From positions 62,001-126,000 of the forward strand of contig NZ_AORV01000035.1 of NCBI RefSeq assembly GCF_000350485.1: a stretch of 64,000 nt of DNA, given 5' to 3'. Each line of letters begins with the position of its first letter. Position 1 is the stretch's first letter. Source of the stretch: Ruminiclostridium cellobioparum subsp. termitidis CT1112. Its GTDB lineage: Bacteria; Bacillota; Clostridia; Acetivibrionales; DSM-1351. This document shows, piece after piece, positions 26,582 through 34,263 of this stretch. The notes under the pieces were generated by a model. The model was given only the letters and a program-made list of their open reading frames with translations. It was not told the DNA's origin and did not search any database. Position numbers and translations under genes: made by a program.

Positions 26582-27385
26582 TCAGCCTGTTAAAACATGT
26601 TCCTTTTCTTCCTCCTTTACAGCTGCAGCCGGCATTTTGCCGGAATTTTTCACCTCTGCCCGCCTCAGAACCATAAACGGCATATAAAAAATTATCCACA
26701 GGACGCAGCCCAGCATAAAAGTCGGTATCAGATACCATGGACTTCCTACTAATCCGGCAAAGCTCTCCATAGGAGACCCTGCCGCCGGATATCTCAGAAA
26801 GAAGTAATTCCCGCCGGTGACCTGGTTAACCGGTATCATCAGCAGGGCAAAGCAAACAAGGATGGCTATGACCCTGGGAAGTTTCCTTATATCCGGCCTG
26901 AAGTCCATGCAAAAAACCATAAACAGCGGTATAAGGCAGATAATGCCGTGCACCAGCATTGTCTGCATATATATGAATGACACTGCCGGATAATAGTAAA
27001 CGTCGGGCGTCAGCAGCGTCAGCAGGGCAGGAGCCAGTCCAATGGCATAGGAGTATTCCTGCAGGAGGCTGTTCCCTGTGAAAGCCATTACCGGCAGTAT
27101 GATTGACATCAGGCTGCATAAATGCAGGGGCAGGGTATAGCCCCAGGAAAACTCGCCTATACTTTTATACCATAGCATTTGAGCCAGTTCCAGGAGCGGA
27201 AGCAGTATGGACATGCATTTAATTGCCTTCCATTTAGCTATTGTTGTCCTATTCTTAAATAATAAAATTATTAAAACCCAGGCACAGGCAACCATAGCCA
27301 GCGCCAGCAGATGCTGTACAGAAAACAGCTCATTTCTCGACTCCTTTGGTATCAGGTCAATATATGTAAAAAAGTATTTGAACAT
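26582..27385 (-). CDS. YwaF/TIGR02206 family integral membrane protein
   Basis: A 267-residue membrane protein with about seven hydrophobic segments and the conserved features of TIGR02206 (FSVQHLLALAMV, PLHLCSLMSIILP, QTMLVHGIICLIP, NYFFLRYPAAGSP). A charged cytosolic tail ends EEEKEHVLTG. The function of the family is unknown. The start ATG is preceded by AGGGGG. It is monocistronic and convergent with the cyclic-di-GMP gene. Confidence 0.88.
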   Translation of the reverse strand: MFKYFFTYIDLIPKESRNELFSVQHLLALAMVACAWVLIILLFKNRTTIAKWKAIKCMSILLPLLELAQMLWYKSIGEFSWGYTLPLHLCSLMSIILPVMAFTGNSLLQEYSYAIGLAPALLTLLTPDVYYYPAVSFIYMQTMLVHGIICLIPLFMVFCMDFRPDIRKLPRVIAILVCFALLMIPVNQVTGGNYFFLRYPAAGSPMESFAGLVGSPWYLIPTFMLGCVLWIIFYMPFMVLRRAEVKNSGKMPAAAVKEEEKEHVLTG

Positions 27386-27458
27386 GGTGCCCCCTTGTAC
27401 ATGCTTCTATGGATATATATTCCATGCAATTAAAATTTATTATAAGTAATTGCATTGA

Positions 27459-27487
27459 TTGACACTTATAAATATATTGCTTAAAAT
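27459..27487 (+). promoter_or_regulatory. Predicted sigma-A promoter of the trpB2-like gene
   Basis: TTGACA (27459-27464), a 17-bp spacer, and TAAAAT (27482-27487). The predicted leader is about 95 nt. No T-box or leader-peptide signature is evident. Confidence 0.7.
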
Positions 27488-27588
27488 AATTATAGCATTT
27501 TAAAATAATATTATGAGAACCCAAATTGTGCCATTGCGCATCTGATGAATATGCAGCTTTAGAATGCACATTTGGAGCGGAGGTCAAG

Positions 27589-28953
27589 ATGAGACGAGAT
27601 GAGATCAGTAAAGTAATTCTGCCTGAAAGCGAAATTCCCAGACAATGGTACAACATCATTGCAGATATGCCGAACAAACCGGCGCCCTATCACAATCCCG
27701 CAACACTTAAGCTAATAGAAGCGGACGATATGAAAGCCATATTCCCCGATGAAATTATAAAACAGGAAATGACTTCTGAACGTTATATTGATATCCCTGA
27801 TGAAGTTCGTGAAATGTACCGCCAGTTCAGGCCCAGCCCGTTATATCGCGCCAGAGGTCTTGAAAAGCAGCTGGGTACCACGGCACGTATCTATTACAAA
27901 TATGAGGGGACCAATGCCACAGGCAGTCATAAGCTGAACACGGCCATTCCTCAGGCTTATTATAATAAAGCAGCCGGAATAAAGAGACTTGCCACAGAAA
28001 CGGGAGCAGGTCAATGGGGCAGCGCTTTAAGCCTTGCAACAAGCCAGTTTGGGCTTGAATGCTCGGTATATATGGTAAATGTGAGCTACCAGCAAAAGCC
28101 CTACAGGCGTTCCTTCATGAAAACCTTCGGGGCAAGCGTCGTTGCAAGCCCGAGCAGCCTGACCGACTGCGGCAGAAGTGTTCTCGCAAAGGACCCGGAC
28201 TGTTCCGGAAGCCTTGGTATCGCAATCAGTGAAGCAGTGGAAGATGCCGCAACACATCCTGACACCAACTATGCACTTGGGAGTGTGCTGAACCATGTCT
28301 GCCTGCATCAGACCATAATCGGAATGGAGGCAAAAAAACAGTTGGAAATGCTGGATGAGTATCCCGATGTTATCTTTGCCTGCTGCGGAGGCGGAAGTAA
28401 CTTTTCAGGCATTGCCTTCCCATTTCTCCAGGATAAGTTTAAAGGCAAGCAGCTGAGAGCTGTTGCAGTTGAACCGACAGCCTGCCCTACTCTCACAAAA
28501 GGCGTTTTTGCCTATGACTACGGAGATACCGTAAAGGTGGCGCCTATAACAAAAATGTATACCCTGGGTCATGATTTCATACCTGCCGGTATACATGCGG
28601 GCGGCCTGAGATATCACGGAGATTCTGCCATAGTCAGTCAGCTCTACCACGACAAAATCATCGAGGCCAGGGCCTACGGACAAAAATCCGTATTTGAAGC
28701 CGCCGTCACTTTCGCAAGGGCCGAGGGCATCGTACCTGCCCCGGAATCAGCTCATGCCATCCGCGCGGCAATTGATGAGGCAATCCTGGCAAAGGAAGCC
28801 GGCCAGGAAAAAGTAATACTGTTCTGCCTGAGCGGCCACGGTTATTTTGACTTTGCCGCCTATGAAAACTACTACAGCGGCAAGCTTGACGATGTGGAGT
28901 ATTCACCCGACGCAGCAGAAGCAAGTTTGAAGAACCTGCCAGCCATAGAGTAA
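27589..28953 (+). CDS. TrpB2-type tryptophan synthase beta-like PLP enzyme
   Basis: A 454-residue PLP-dependent enzyme of the TrpB-like family (TIGR01415). The PLP lysine is in TGSHKLNTAIPQAYY, the ammonia/indole-activating Glu region is ATETGAGQWGSALS, the phosphate cradle is CCGGGSNFSG, and the C-terminal cofactor site is LSGHGYFD. TrpB2 enzymes can join indole and serine and are often found without TrpA. No other trp gene is in the window, so its role may be indole salvage; that is inference. The start at 27589 has GCGGAGG 5 nt upstream and fits the family length, although the frame extends upstream. A strong terminator follows. Confidence 0.93.
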   Translation: MRRDEISKVILPESEIPRQWYNIIADMPNKPAPYHNPATLKLIEADDMKAIFPDEIIKQEMTSERYIDIPDEVREMYRQFRPSPLYRARGLEKQLGTTARIYYKYEGTNATGSHKLNTAIPQAYYNKAAGIKRLATETGAGQWGSALSLATSQFGLECSVYMVNVSYQQKPYRRSFMKTFGASVVASPSSLTDCGRSVLAKDPDCSGSLGIAISEAVEDAATHPDTNYALGSVLNHVCLHQTIIGMEAKKQLEMLDEYPDVIFACCGGGSNFSGIAFPFLQDKFKGKQLRAVAVEPTACPTLTKGVFAYDYGDTVKVAPITKMYTLGHDFIPAGIHAGGLRYHGDSAIVSQLYHDKIIEARAYGQKSVFEAAVTFARAEGIVPAPESAHAIRAAIDEAILAKEAGQEKVILFCLSGHGYFDFAAYENYYSGKLDDVEYSPDAAEASLKNLPAIE

Positions 28954-28965
28954 GCCTTCACAGCA

Positions 28966-29015
28966 GGATGCCCCAAAACAATTTTTGCGTAATTGTTTTG
29001 GGGCATCCTTATTTT
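28966..29015 (+). terminator. Perfect 18-bp stem terminator after the trpB2-like gene
   Basis: GGATGCCCCAAAACAATT (28966-28983) pairs perfectly with AATTGTTTTGGGGCATCC (28991-29008) around a 7-nt loop, followed by TTATTTTATT. The right arm and following DNA belong to the repeat family described at 32240-32403. Confidence 0.88.
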
Positions 29016-29047
29016 ATTAAGTCAGTACCGAAGTTACCAGTTGATAT
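28966..29047. repeat. Truncated copy of the 164-bp inverted-repeat element
   Basis: The right half aligns with the right end of the 32240-32403 element at about 80% identity: AATTGTTTTGGGGCATCC, then ATTTTATTAAG, then CCAGTTGATAT. Only the inner part of the left inverted end is present. It serves as the trpB2-like gene's terminator. Confidence 0.7.
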
Positions 29048-29075
29048 AAAAAATTACACAAGGTAATTTGTTTGT

Positions 29076-29849
29076 CTATCTGTCTAAAATCAAGGATTTA
29101 AAAACTGCCAGGTATTCTCTCAGCAATACGTTGGGATATATGTACCAGGGAGTACCTGCGCTGATCCCGTAAGGTTCGAGGCCTGCCCTGTGCGCCAGCA
29201 GCTTTGACCTGAACATATGAAAATCGTTTGTTATTATCATAACCCTGTTCAGTTGGGTGCCAAGCTCCTGTTCATATAATTTCTTTGAAAAGACCATATT
29301 CTCATATGTACTTGTAGAATTTTCCTCTTTAATTATAAGCTCCTCCGGCGTACCGTGCCTCACCAGATACCTCTTCATGGCCTCTGCTTCGGTTATGGTC
29401 TCACCCGTTCCCTGTCCACCCGAAACAATTACTGTTGTTCCGGGGTTTTTTGCAATATATCCGAGAGCATTATCAAGACGCTGCGTCAATACCAGCGTTG
29501 GTGTCTCTCCCTTAAGACCGGCCCCCAGGACTATGACACAGTCAACTTCTGCGTCTTTCTGTGAAATTGCGGAGGTCATCAGTACAGTTGTTACTATTAT
29601 GAAAGAAATAAACCAAACAGCAAATGCCCCCAGTATAAATTTACCGATTCTGTTATATAGCTTTTCCCTTTTTTTATATAACTTGCTGTTTGTAAATATA
29701 AGTCCTGAAATTAAAGCCAAGCCGCCCAGTCCGGGAAGCATTATTCCAAAATCCATACCCCCGCTTCTGCTTCGAATAATTATCGTATCCAGAATTCCTG
29801 CAACAGCAATAAGCAGCAAGCTTATTTTTATCAGCCTTTTCTTCCCCAC
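29076..29849 (-). CDS. YdcF/SanA-like family membrane protein (DUF218)
   Basis: A 257-residue protein with three N-terminal membrane segments (about 7-23, 33-50, 68-90) and an extracytoplasmic YdcF domain (VDCVIVLGAGLKGETPTLVL, VIVSGGQGTGETITEAEAM, ENSTSTYENM, VMIITNDFHMFRSKLLAHRA). Members of the family have been tied to cell-envelope integrity, but the reaction is not settled. It is the last gene of a four-gene minus-strand set (lepB, thioesterase, GerMN protein, ydcF-like), separated from the GerMN gene by 47 bp. Confidence 0.88.
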   Translation of the reverse strand: MGKKRLIKISLLLIAVAGILDTIIIRSRSGGMDFGIMLPGLGGLALISGLIFTNSKLYKKREKLYNRIGKFILGAFAVWFISFIIVTTVLMTSAISQKDAEVDCVIVLGAGLKGETPTLVLTQRLDNALGYIAKNPGTTVIVSGGQGTGETITEAEAMKRYLVRHGTPEELIIKEENSTSTYENMVFSKKLYEQELGTQLNRVMIITNDFHMFRSKLLAHRAGLEPYGISAGTPWYIYPNVLLREYLAVFKSLILDR

Positions 29850-29896
29850 CGTATCACCTTTCCCCGTTGGTAACCAACCGTCCGGTCGTTTGTATC

Positions 29897-30523
29897 CTAA
29901 TTTGCTGCCAATTCATACTTATTGCCGTCGGCAGATTTGACAAATATGCCGTTAAAGCTGAAATGATCGCTTTCGGTATTGGGCACTCCTTCAACAGTAA
30001 CTTTAAGCTTGCTGATATCCGGCATATTCAGGATGGTCATGACCAATATATTGGTATAGGTTATGCCTCCGGCACTTCCTGCATTGAACCTGGCAGCAAC
30101 CTCCCTGGACAGATCAACCGTAGCAATGCCGTCTTTCAATTCCGCTTTTTTTATGCTCAGCCCTGTTGTTTCAAGCACCTTATTGATGGCAGCAGTAATG
30201 TCATCCTGATATAACTTTTTGTCCACGGTAACATTTACTATTTCCTTTGGATTGTCATAGTCATCGGCATCATAATTATAAAGCTTAAGATCAATGGTTT
30301 GCCCGATCTGACCGGCACTGTTCGTTCCTGTTTGTTCTGATGACGACGCCGTAGATGTTGAAGCTGCATTCCCGGAGGTCACTTCTGCGGAAGTGTTCAC
30401 AGCAGGCTGGTCTTTGTCCTGATTATAAACTTTTGTAGTATACAACAGTACTCCTACAAGTATAATAATAAAAACGAACAGTATTAAAGTTAAGAACTTC
30501 AGTTTCCGAGTATTATTATTCAT
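29897..30523 (-). CDS. GerMN-domain exported protein
   Basis: A 208-residue protein with one N-terminal membrane anchor (about 9-29), a Ser/Thr/Ala-rich linker, and a GerMN domain at about 75-205 (IDLKLYNYDADDYDNPKEIV, TVDLSREVAARFNAG, NILVMTILNMPDISKLKVTV). GerMN domains occur in the spore germination protein GerM and in other envelope proteins; a sporulation or germination role is plausible but not shown. It lies 28 bp downstream of the thioesterase gene, which suggests co-transcription. Confidence 0.87.
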   Translation of the reverse strand: MNNNTRKLKFLTLILFVFIIILVGVLLYTTKVYNQDKDQPAVNTSAEVTSGNAASTSTASSSEQTGTNSAGQIGQTIDLKLYNYDADDYDNPKEIVNVTVDKKLYQDDITAAINKVLETTGLSIKKAELKDGIATVDLSREVAARFNAGSAGGITYTNILVMTILNMPDISKLKVTVEGVPNTESDHFSFNGIFVKSADGNKYELAAN

Positions 30524-30551
30524 AAAATCCCCTCTTACACATCGTAATTTT

Positions 30552-31301
30552 TTATTTTAATGTAATACAGGCCTTGAAATAAGTCTTTGCTCCGGCTTCA
30601 TCAACGCCTTCCACGTACACGGCTCCCGAGTCGAGTCCGGAAATGTCTTTATAGAACACTATGGAATCCCCTGCCAGGGCTTCACTTATATAACTTACCT
30701 GAATTGTATCAACAGCGTATTGTCCATGTTTCTCTATGGAAAAACAATCTGTTATATAATCGATATATTTGGAATTGTTAAGATGTCCGTTTATATCAAT
30801 ATCACTGTATCCGATTGTCTTTTTATACACCTGTTGAAGCTGCCCGTTTGCCTTTATTTTACCCATCCGACCATCAATGGCACGAATCTGGTTAAATTGA
30901 GGAAACCTTCCGGGAAAAAGCTCGGTCCTTCTGATCTCCCTGGACTCTACATCCATTATAACCCAGCCTGAAATGGCTCTTCCAATAATATTGCCCTCTG
31001 AATCCTTTACAAAAAAATCTCTTTCAAACTCAAGTTTTTTAGGCTCCAGCGGCCAGGTTTCAACCGTCAATTTTTCGCCGAGTGCCGGAAATTTTTCCAT
31101 CTGAACAAGTATTTTTACCAGCACCCAGGTTACACCCTGTTCTGCAAGGAGCTTTTCGACACCCAACTCCAGATTTTCGGCATGAAGGCTGGCGACATCC
31201 TGAAAATAATTGAACAGGGAACTCAGTTTTAATTTTCTGTAGTAATCTGCATCACCATAGTCAACATGATATTCTTTTTTATATACTGAAACCGTATCCA
31301 T
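30552..31301 (-). CDS. Acyl-ACP thioesterase (FatA/FatB type)
   Basis: A 249-residue double hot-dog protein that hydrolyses acyl-ACP to free fatty acid. It opens with the family's YKKEYHVDYGDADYYRKLKL and has WVLVKILVQMEKFPALGEKL. The second hot-dog contains DINGHLNNSKYIDYITDCF, whose Asn/His residues belong to the catalytic region. Bacterial members occur in many clostridia. It sits between lepB (6 bp upstream) and the GerMN gene. Confidence 0.92.
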   Translation of the reverse strand: MDTVSVYKKEYHVDYGDADYYRKLKLSSLFNYFQDVASLHAENLELGVEKLLAEQGVTWVLVKILVQMEKFPALGEKLTVETWPLEPKKLEFERDFFVKDSEGNIIGRAISGWVIMDVESREIRRTELFPGRFPQFNQIRAIDGRMGKIKANGQLQQVYKKTIGYSDIDINGHLNNSKYIDYITDCFSIEKHGQYAVDTIQVSYISEALAGDSIVFYKDISGLDSGAVYVEGVDEAGAKTYFKACITLK

Positions 31302-31308
31302 ACCTCAC

Positions 31309-31881
31309 CTAAAATCCCAATCTTAATAAATACTTGCCAAAAACATGATCCATGGGAACACATCCTATAACTCTGCTGTCCTTACTTTCATTCCTGTTAT
31401 CACCCATTACGAAAATACTGTTTTCAGGGACGGTTATCTTTTCATCCGACTGGTATAACATTGGCTCTTTTATGTAGGACTCGTCCAGGGCCTCCCCGTT
31501 TCTGACAACCTTTCCTTCTTTGAATTCAAGTACATCTCCCGGCTTGCCTATTACTCTTTTCACCCAGAAAATTTCATCCTCATTGCCGGTTATTTTTGAT
31601 ACTATCAGATTGTATTTGAGAGGATCCATTATGTTATCTATAAATCTGCGTTCCCTGCCGATCCTGCTGTCAATAATGACAATATCCTCATAATTCGGAA
31701 TGCCGTGAAAAATATTCTGAGTTTTATTTATTATGATCTTATCTCCGTTATGCAGTGTATTTTCCATGGATGGACCATTTACACTTGTGGGCTGAAATAA
31801 AAATATTATTACAAGAAGTGCCACGATTATTGAGATAAGTATTGTTCCCATCCAGCTGAATATTTCCTTTAGAATTTTCAT
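31309..31881 (-). CDS. lepB: Type I signal peptidase
   Basis: A 190-residue membrane peptidase that removes signal peptides from secreted proteins. One N-terminal membrane segment at about 10-30. The catalytic Ser is in NGPSMENTLHNGD and the general-base Lys in FWVKRVIGKPGD. The conserved box E is GDNRNESKDSR. Its size and the single anchor are typical of Gram-positive SipS-like enzymes. It is the first gene of the four-gene minus-strand set, and SD GGAGATAAT precedes the ATG. Confidence 0.95.
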   Translation of the reverse strand: MKILKEIFSWMGTILISIIVALLVIIFLFQPTSVNGPSMENTLHNGDKIIINKTQNIFHGIPNYEDIVIIDSRIGRERRFIDNIMDPLKYNLIVSKITGNEDEIFWVKRVIGKPGDVLEFKEGKVVRNGEALDESYIKEPMLYQSDEKITVPENSIFVMGDNRNESKDSRVIGCVPMDHVFGKYLLRLGF

Positions 31882-32171
31882 ATTATCTCCATTTCCGGTA
31901 TGGGGAATGTTTCTATACCGTTTATTGTCATTTTGTCTTTCTCCCCATTTGAATAAAAAATAGTGTCGTCAGTAAAAAAACATACCACTTAATATACGTA
32001 AATGCGACAAAATTGTTTGAATTCTGCTGACTGAGCCATCCAAATTATTCTAATTATAATATATTTGAACAGCTATTTATACACTTAAACTATTAATTTT
32101 TTTTTAATATTTGATGTCAGTATTGTAGCATACCTGTAACAGTACCATACTATTCAAGCAATGGATTGCAC

Positions 32172-32185
32172 ACAAAGCGCTTACA
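32172..32185. promoter_or_regulatory. Possible CcpA catabolite-responsive (cre) site
   Basis: ACAAAGCGCTTACA matches the cre core (AAAGCGCTT) at about 12 of 14 positions. It is nearly 290 bp upstream of lepB and is not next to an obvious catabolic gene, so the call is weak. Confidence 0.3.
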
Positions 32186-32239
32186 ACCAGCACATAATTG
32201 AACCTGCTATACTTTTTTTACCATAGATAGACTTAATCA

Positions 32240-32403
32240 ATACCAATTGGTACGCGAGGACAACTTCATAAAATAGGATGCACGGTTAAAAACAATTGCG
32301 ATAAATTATCGACAAAACCACTTTGAATGAGGCGATACAATTTACGCAATTGTTTTGGGAGCATCCTATTTTATGAAGTTAGTTCGAAGCTGCCAGTTGG
32401 TAT
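32240..32403. mobile_element. MITE-like element with long imperfect terminal inverted repeats
   Basis: A 164-bp non-coding unit. Its left end starts ATACCAATTGG and its right end, read in complement, starts ATACCAACTGG. Both ends then share AACTTCATAAAATAGGATGC without mismatch and converge again on AAACAATTGCG. The arms total about 60 bp each. No transposase is in the window. A shortened relative lies at 28966-29047. Confidence 0.7.
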
Positions 32404-32424
32404 AAAAAATCACAATGGTACCTA

Positions 32425-34245
32425 TTATTTTACTTTTATTCCAAAAATCTTTCTCGCATAGCTTCCCACAACGATAGTATCGTTATATATTGCCGGGGAG
32501 GATTCCACGTTGCCCTGCAGTGAAACAGAGTCAAGGGTTTTCCCGTTCATAGGATCTACAAGATGCATAAAACCGGCAAAATCACTGTAGACCATATAGG
32601 TTTTGCCGTCGGAGCTTTTAAAGTCCAGCGGTGAGCACCAGCTGTAAGAGGTAAGTTTTTTCTTCCATATTTCCTCTCCTGTCTTCTTGTCCAGTGCTAC
32701 CATTGTACCGTCACTGTTTGAGCCGGTAAAACAGATATTGAAAATAACCATATTACTGATGTCATCTTTGCCGATAACAGGAGTTCCAAGTGCTCCTCCG
32801 TTGATATAGTAATTGTATACACACTGGTAATTCTTCTGCCATATCAATTCTCCTGTCAAGGCATTAAGCTTTCTTATATTACAGTCTGCAACCGCGGCCT
32901 TTCCGTTCTCTCCGCGCTTGTCAACCTGATTTGCCGTATAAAGGAATACTCCTTCTTTGGTTTCCTCAATAACTATTGATGCATCGGTATCGTCTTTTGC
33001 ATCATAGATCCAAACCGGTTTCATAGTGTTCAGGTCAAGGCACTGGAGCGTTCCGCCGTTGTCACAGAAGTACATGTAATTTTTATATATGGCAGGCGAG
33101 TTCTCTATGCCCTGTTCGTCATTAAAGGGACTTCTGTACCGGTATTTGGTCAACTGGGGAGCTATGGAAAGTGTACCTGCCGACTTGTCAAATTTAGTGT
33201 TAAGCTTCACTCTGTAAACCAGGCCGTTTTCTCCCACATTCAGCAGAGTATCGGTTTTGCGGTCCAGAAGTGCCGAAGCATCATTTGCGCCCCAGCCTCT
33301 GAAAGCCACTTCATCTCTTCCGAAAATGGAGTAAAGTTCCTTTTGATTAAGCAGGTTGATTATTCTGAATTTGTATTCTGTAAACTTTCCGCTGTTTTCG
33401 TTGATACCCATTCCGGTATACAGCACCGGATAGCCTCTCGGGTCTATCATACCGGTACCTTTAATGGGGTATCCGACTTGTATTTTTTCCCTTGTAGGCT
33501 TCCCCGTTTCAAGATCCAGGAAATAAATATTACCGTCCAGAGCAGGGTAAATAACCTCCACCAGATCCTTGGACTTCATTTCCCCGTTTATATTCATCAT
33601 TTTTCTGGTATTCTCAGGCCAGTGAACCAGAAGCGGCTGCCCGGTCCAGCCCGTTCCGGGCCAATAGCTGTTATGGGCTGAAATAGCACCCAGCCCGTCT
33701 TTCTCCCACACAATCTCAAGCTTTTTCTGACTGACTGTTCTGGTACCAAAAGAAGCACTGTCCCTGTAATTGTTGCCCCTGAAAGTTGTAACTCCCTCCA
33801 GTTCCGAATACTCTTCCGGAGAACCAAAGGAAATTTTGTCCTTTTTCCTGGGTGTGTACTGCTTCAAAGGGGTATTAATCCTGAATATCCAGGATTTCAT
33901 ATCCAGACCGCTGGCAAAGGTATTGTCGATGGCAAAATCAGGGTATGCCTTTTTGCCTCCGAAATCCGACTCCTCAGTCCAGGAGGATTTTAATTTTTCC
34001 GGATCGGTCATCTCCTGGGGCATGGGATCTGCCACAGGTTCTTCTTCGGGCCCTTCCTCGATCTCTCCGGTAGAATCTGCAGAATTAACACCTGCAGAGG
34101 AATTTGATGACGTTTTTACGGTATCGGAATCCAAGTTAAACACCTTGCTGAGTCCGATCCAGACTCCCGTCATAATCAGTGCCAGGACCAATATTGTCAA
34201 TAATGCCCTTAACCTGTTTGTTGCTCTTCTTCTGTATCTTTTCAT
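32425..34245 (-). CDS. Membrane-anchored PQQ-type beta-propeller protein (copy 1)
   Basis: A 606-residue protein with an N-terminal anchor (about 12-32) after a basic stretch MKRYRRRATNR, an acidic/Ser-rich linker, and a large extracytoplasmic domain with PQQ-like beta-propeller blades (GNIYFLDLETGKPTREKI, GTLQCLDLNTMKPVWIYD, GTMVALDKKTGEEIWKKKL, GFMHLVDPMNGKTLDSVSL). It lacks enzyme motifs I can name. It is about 55-60% alike to the gene 18 bp upstream by eye, and the two are probably co-transcribed. Role unknown; propellers of this type usually bind ligands or partner proteins. Confidence 0.85.
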   Translation of the reverse strand: MKRYRRRATNRLRALLTILVLALIMTGVWIGLSKVFNLDSDTVKTSSNSSAGVNSADSTGEIEEGPEEEPVADPMPQEMTDPEKLKSSWTEESDFGGKKAYPDFAIDNTFASGLDMKSWIFRINTPLKQYTPRKKDKISFGSPEEYSELEGVTTFRGNNYRDSASFGTRTVSQKKLEIVWEKDGLGAISAHNSYWPGTGWTGQPLLVHWPENTRKMMNINGEMKSKDLVEVIYPALDGNIYFLDLETGKPTREKIQVGYPIKGTGMIDPRGYPVLYTGMGINENSGKFTEYKFRIINLLNQKELYSIFGRDEVAFRGWGANDASALLDRKTDTLLNVGENGLVYRVKLNTKFDKSAGTLSIAPQLTKYRYRSPFNDEQGIENSPAIYKNYMYFCDNGGTLQCLDLNTMKPVWIYDAKDDTDASIVIEETKEGVFLYTANQVDKRGENGKAAVADCNIRKLNALTGELIWQKNYQCVYNYYINGGALGTPVIGKDDISNMVIFNICFTGSNSDGTMVALDKKTGEEIWKKKLTSYSWCSPLDFKSSDGKTYMVYSDFAGFMHLVDPMNGKTLDSVSLQGNVESSPAIYNDTIVVGSYARKIFGIKVK

Positions 34246-34263
34246 AACTTCCTCGCTAAGCCT

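Larger units (their letters stand above)
31882..32424. other. 543-bp intergenic region with a MITE-like element and a cre-like site
   Basis: It holds no supported coding sequence. It contains the inverted-repeat element at 32240-32403 and the palindrome AAGCGCTT at 32172-32185. The remainder is AT-rich and must include the lepB promoter, which I cannot place confidently. Confidence 0.6.
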
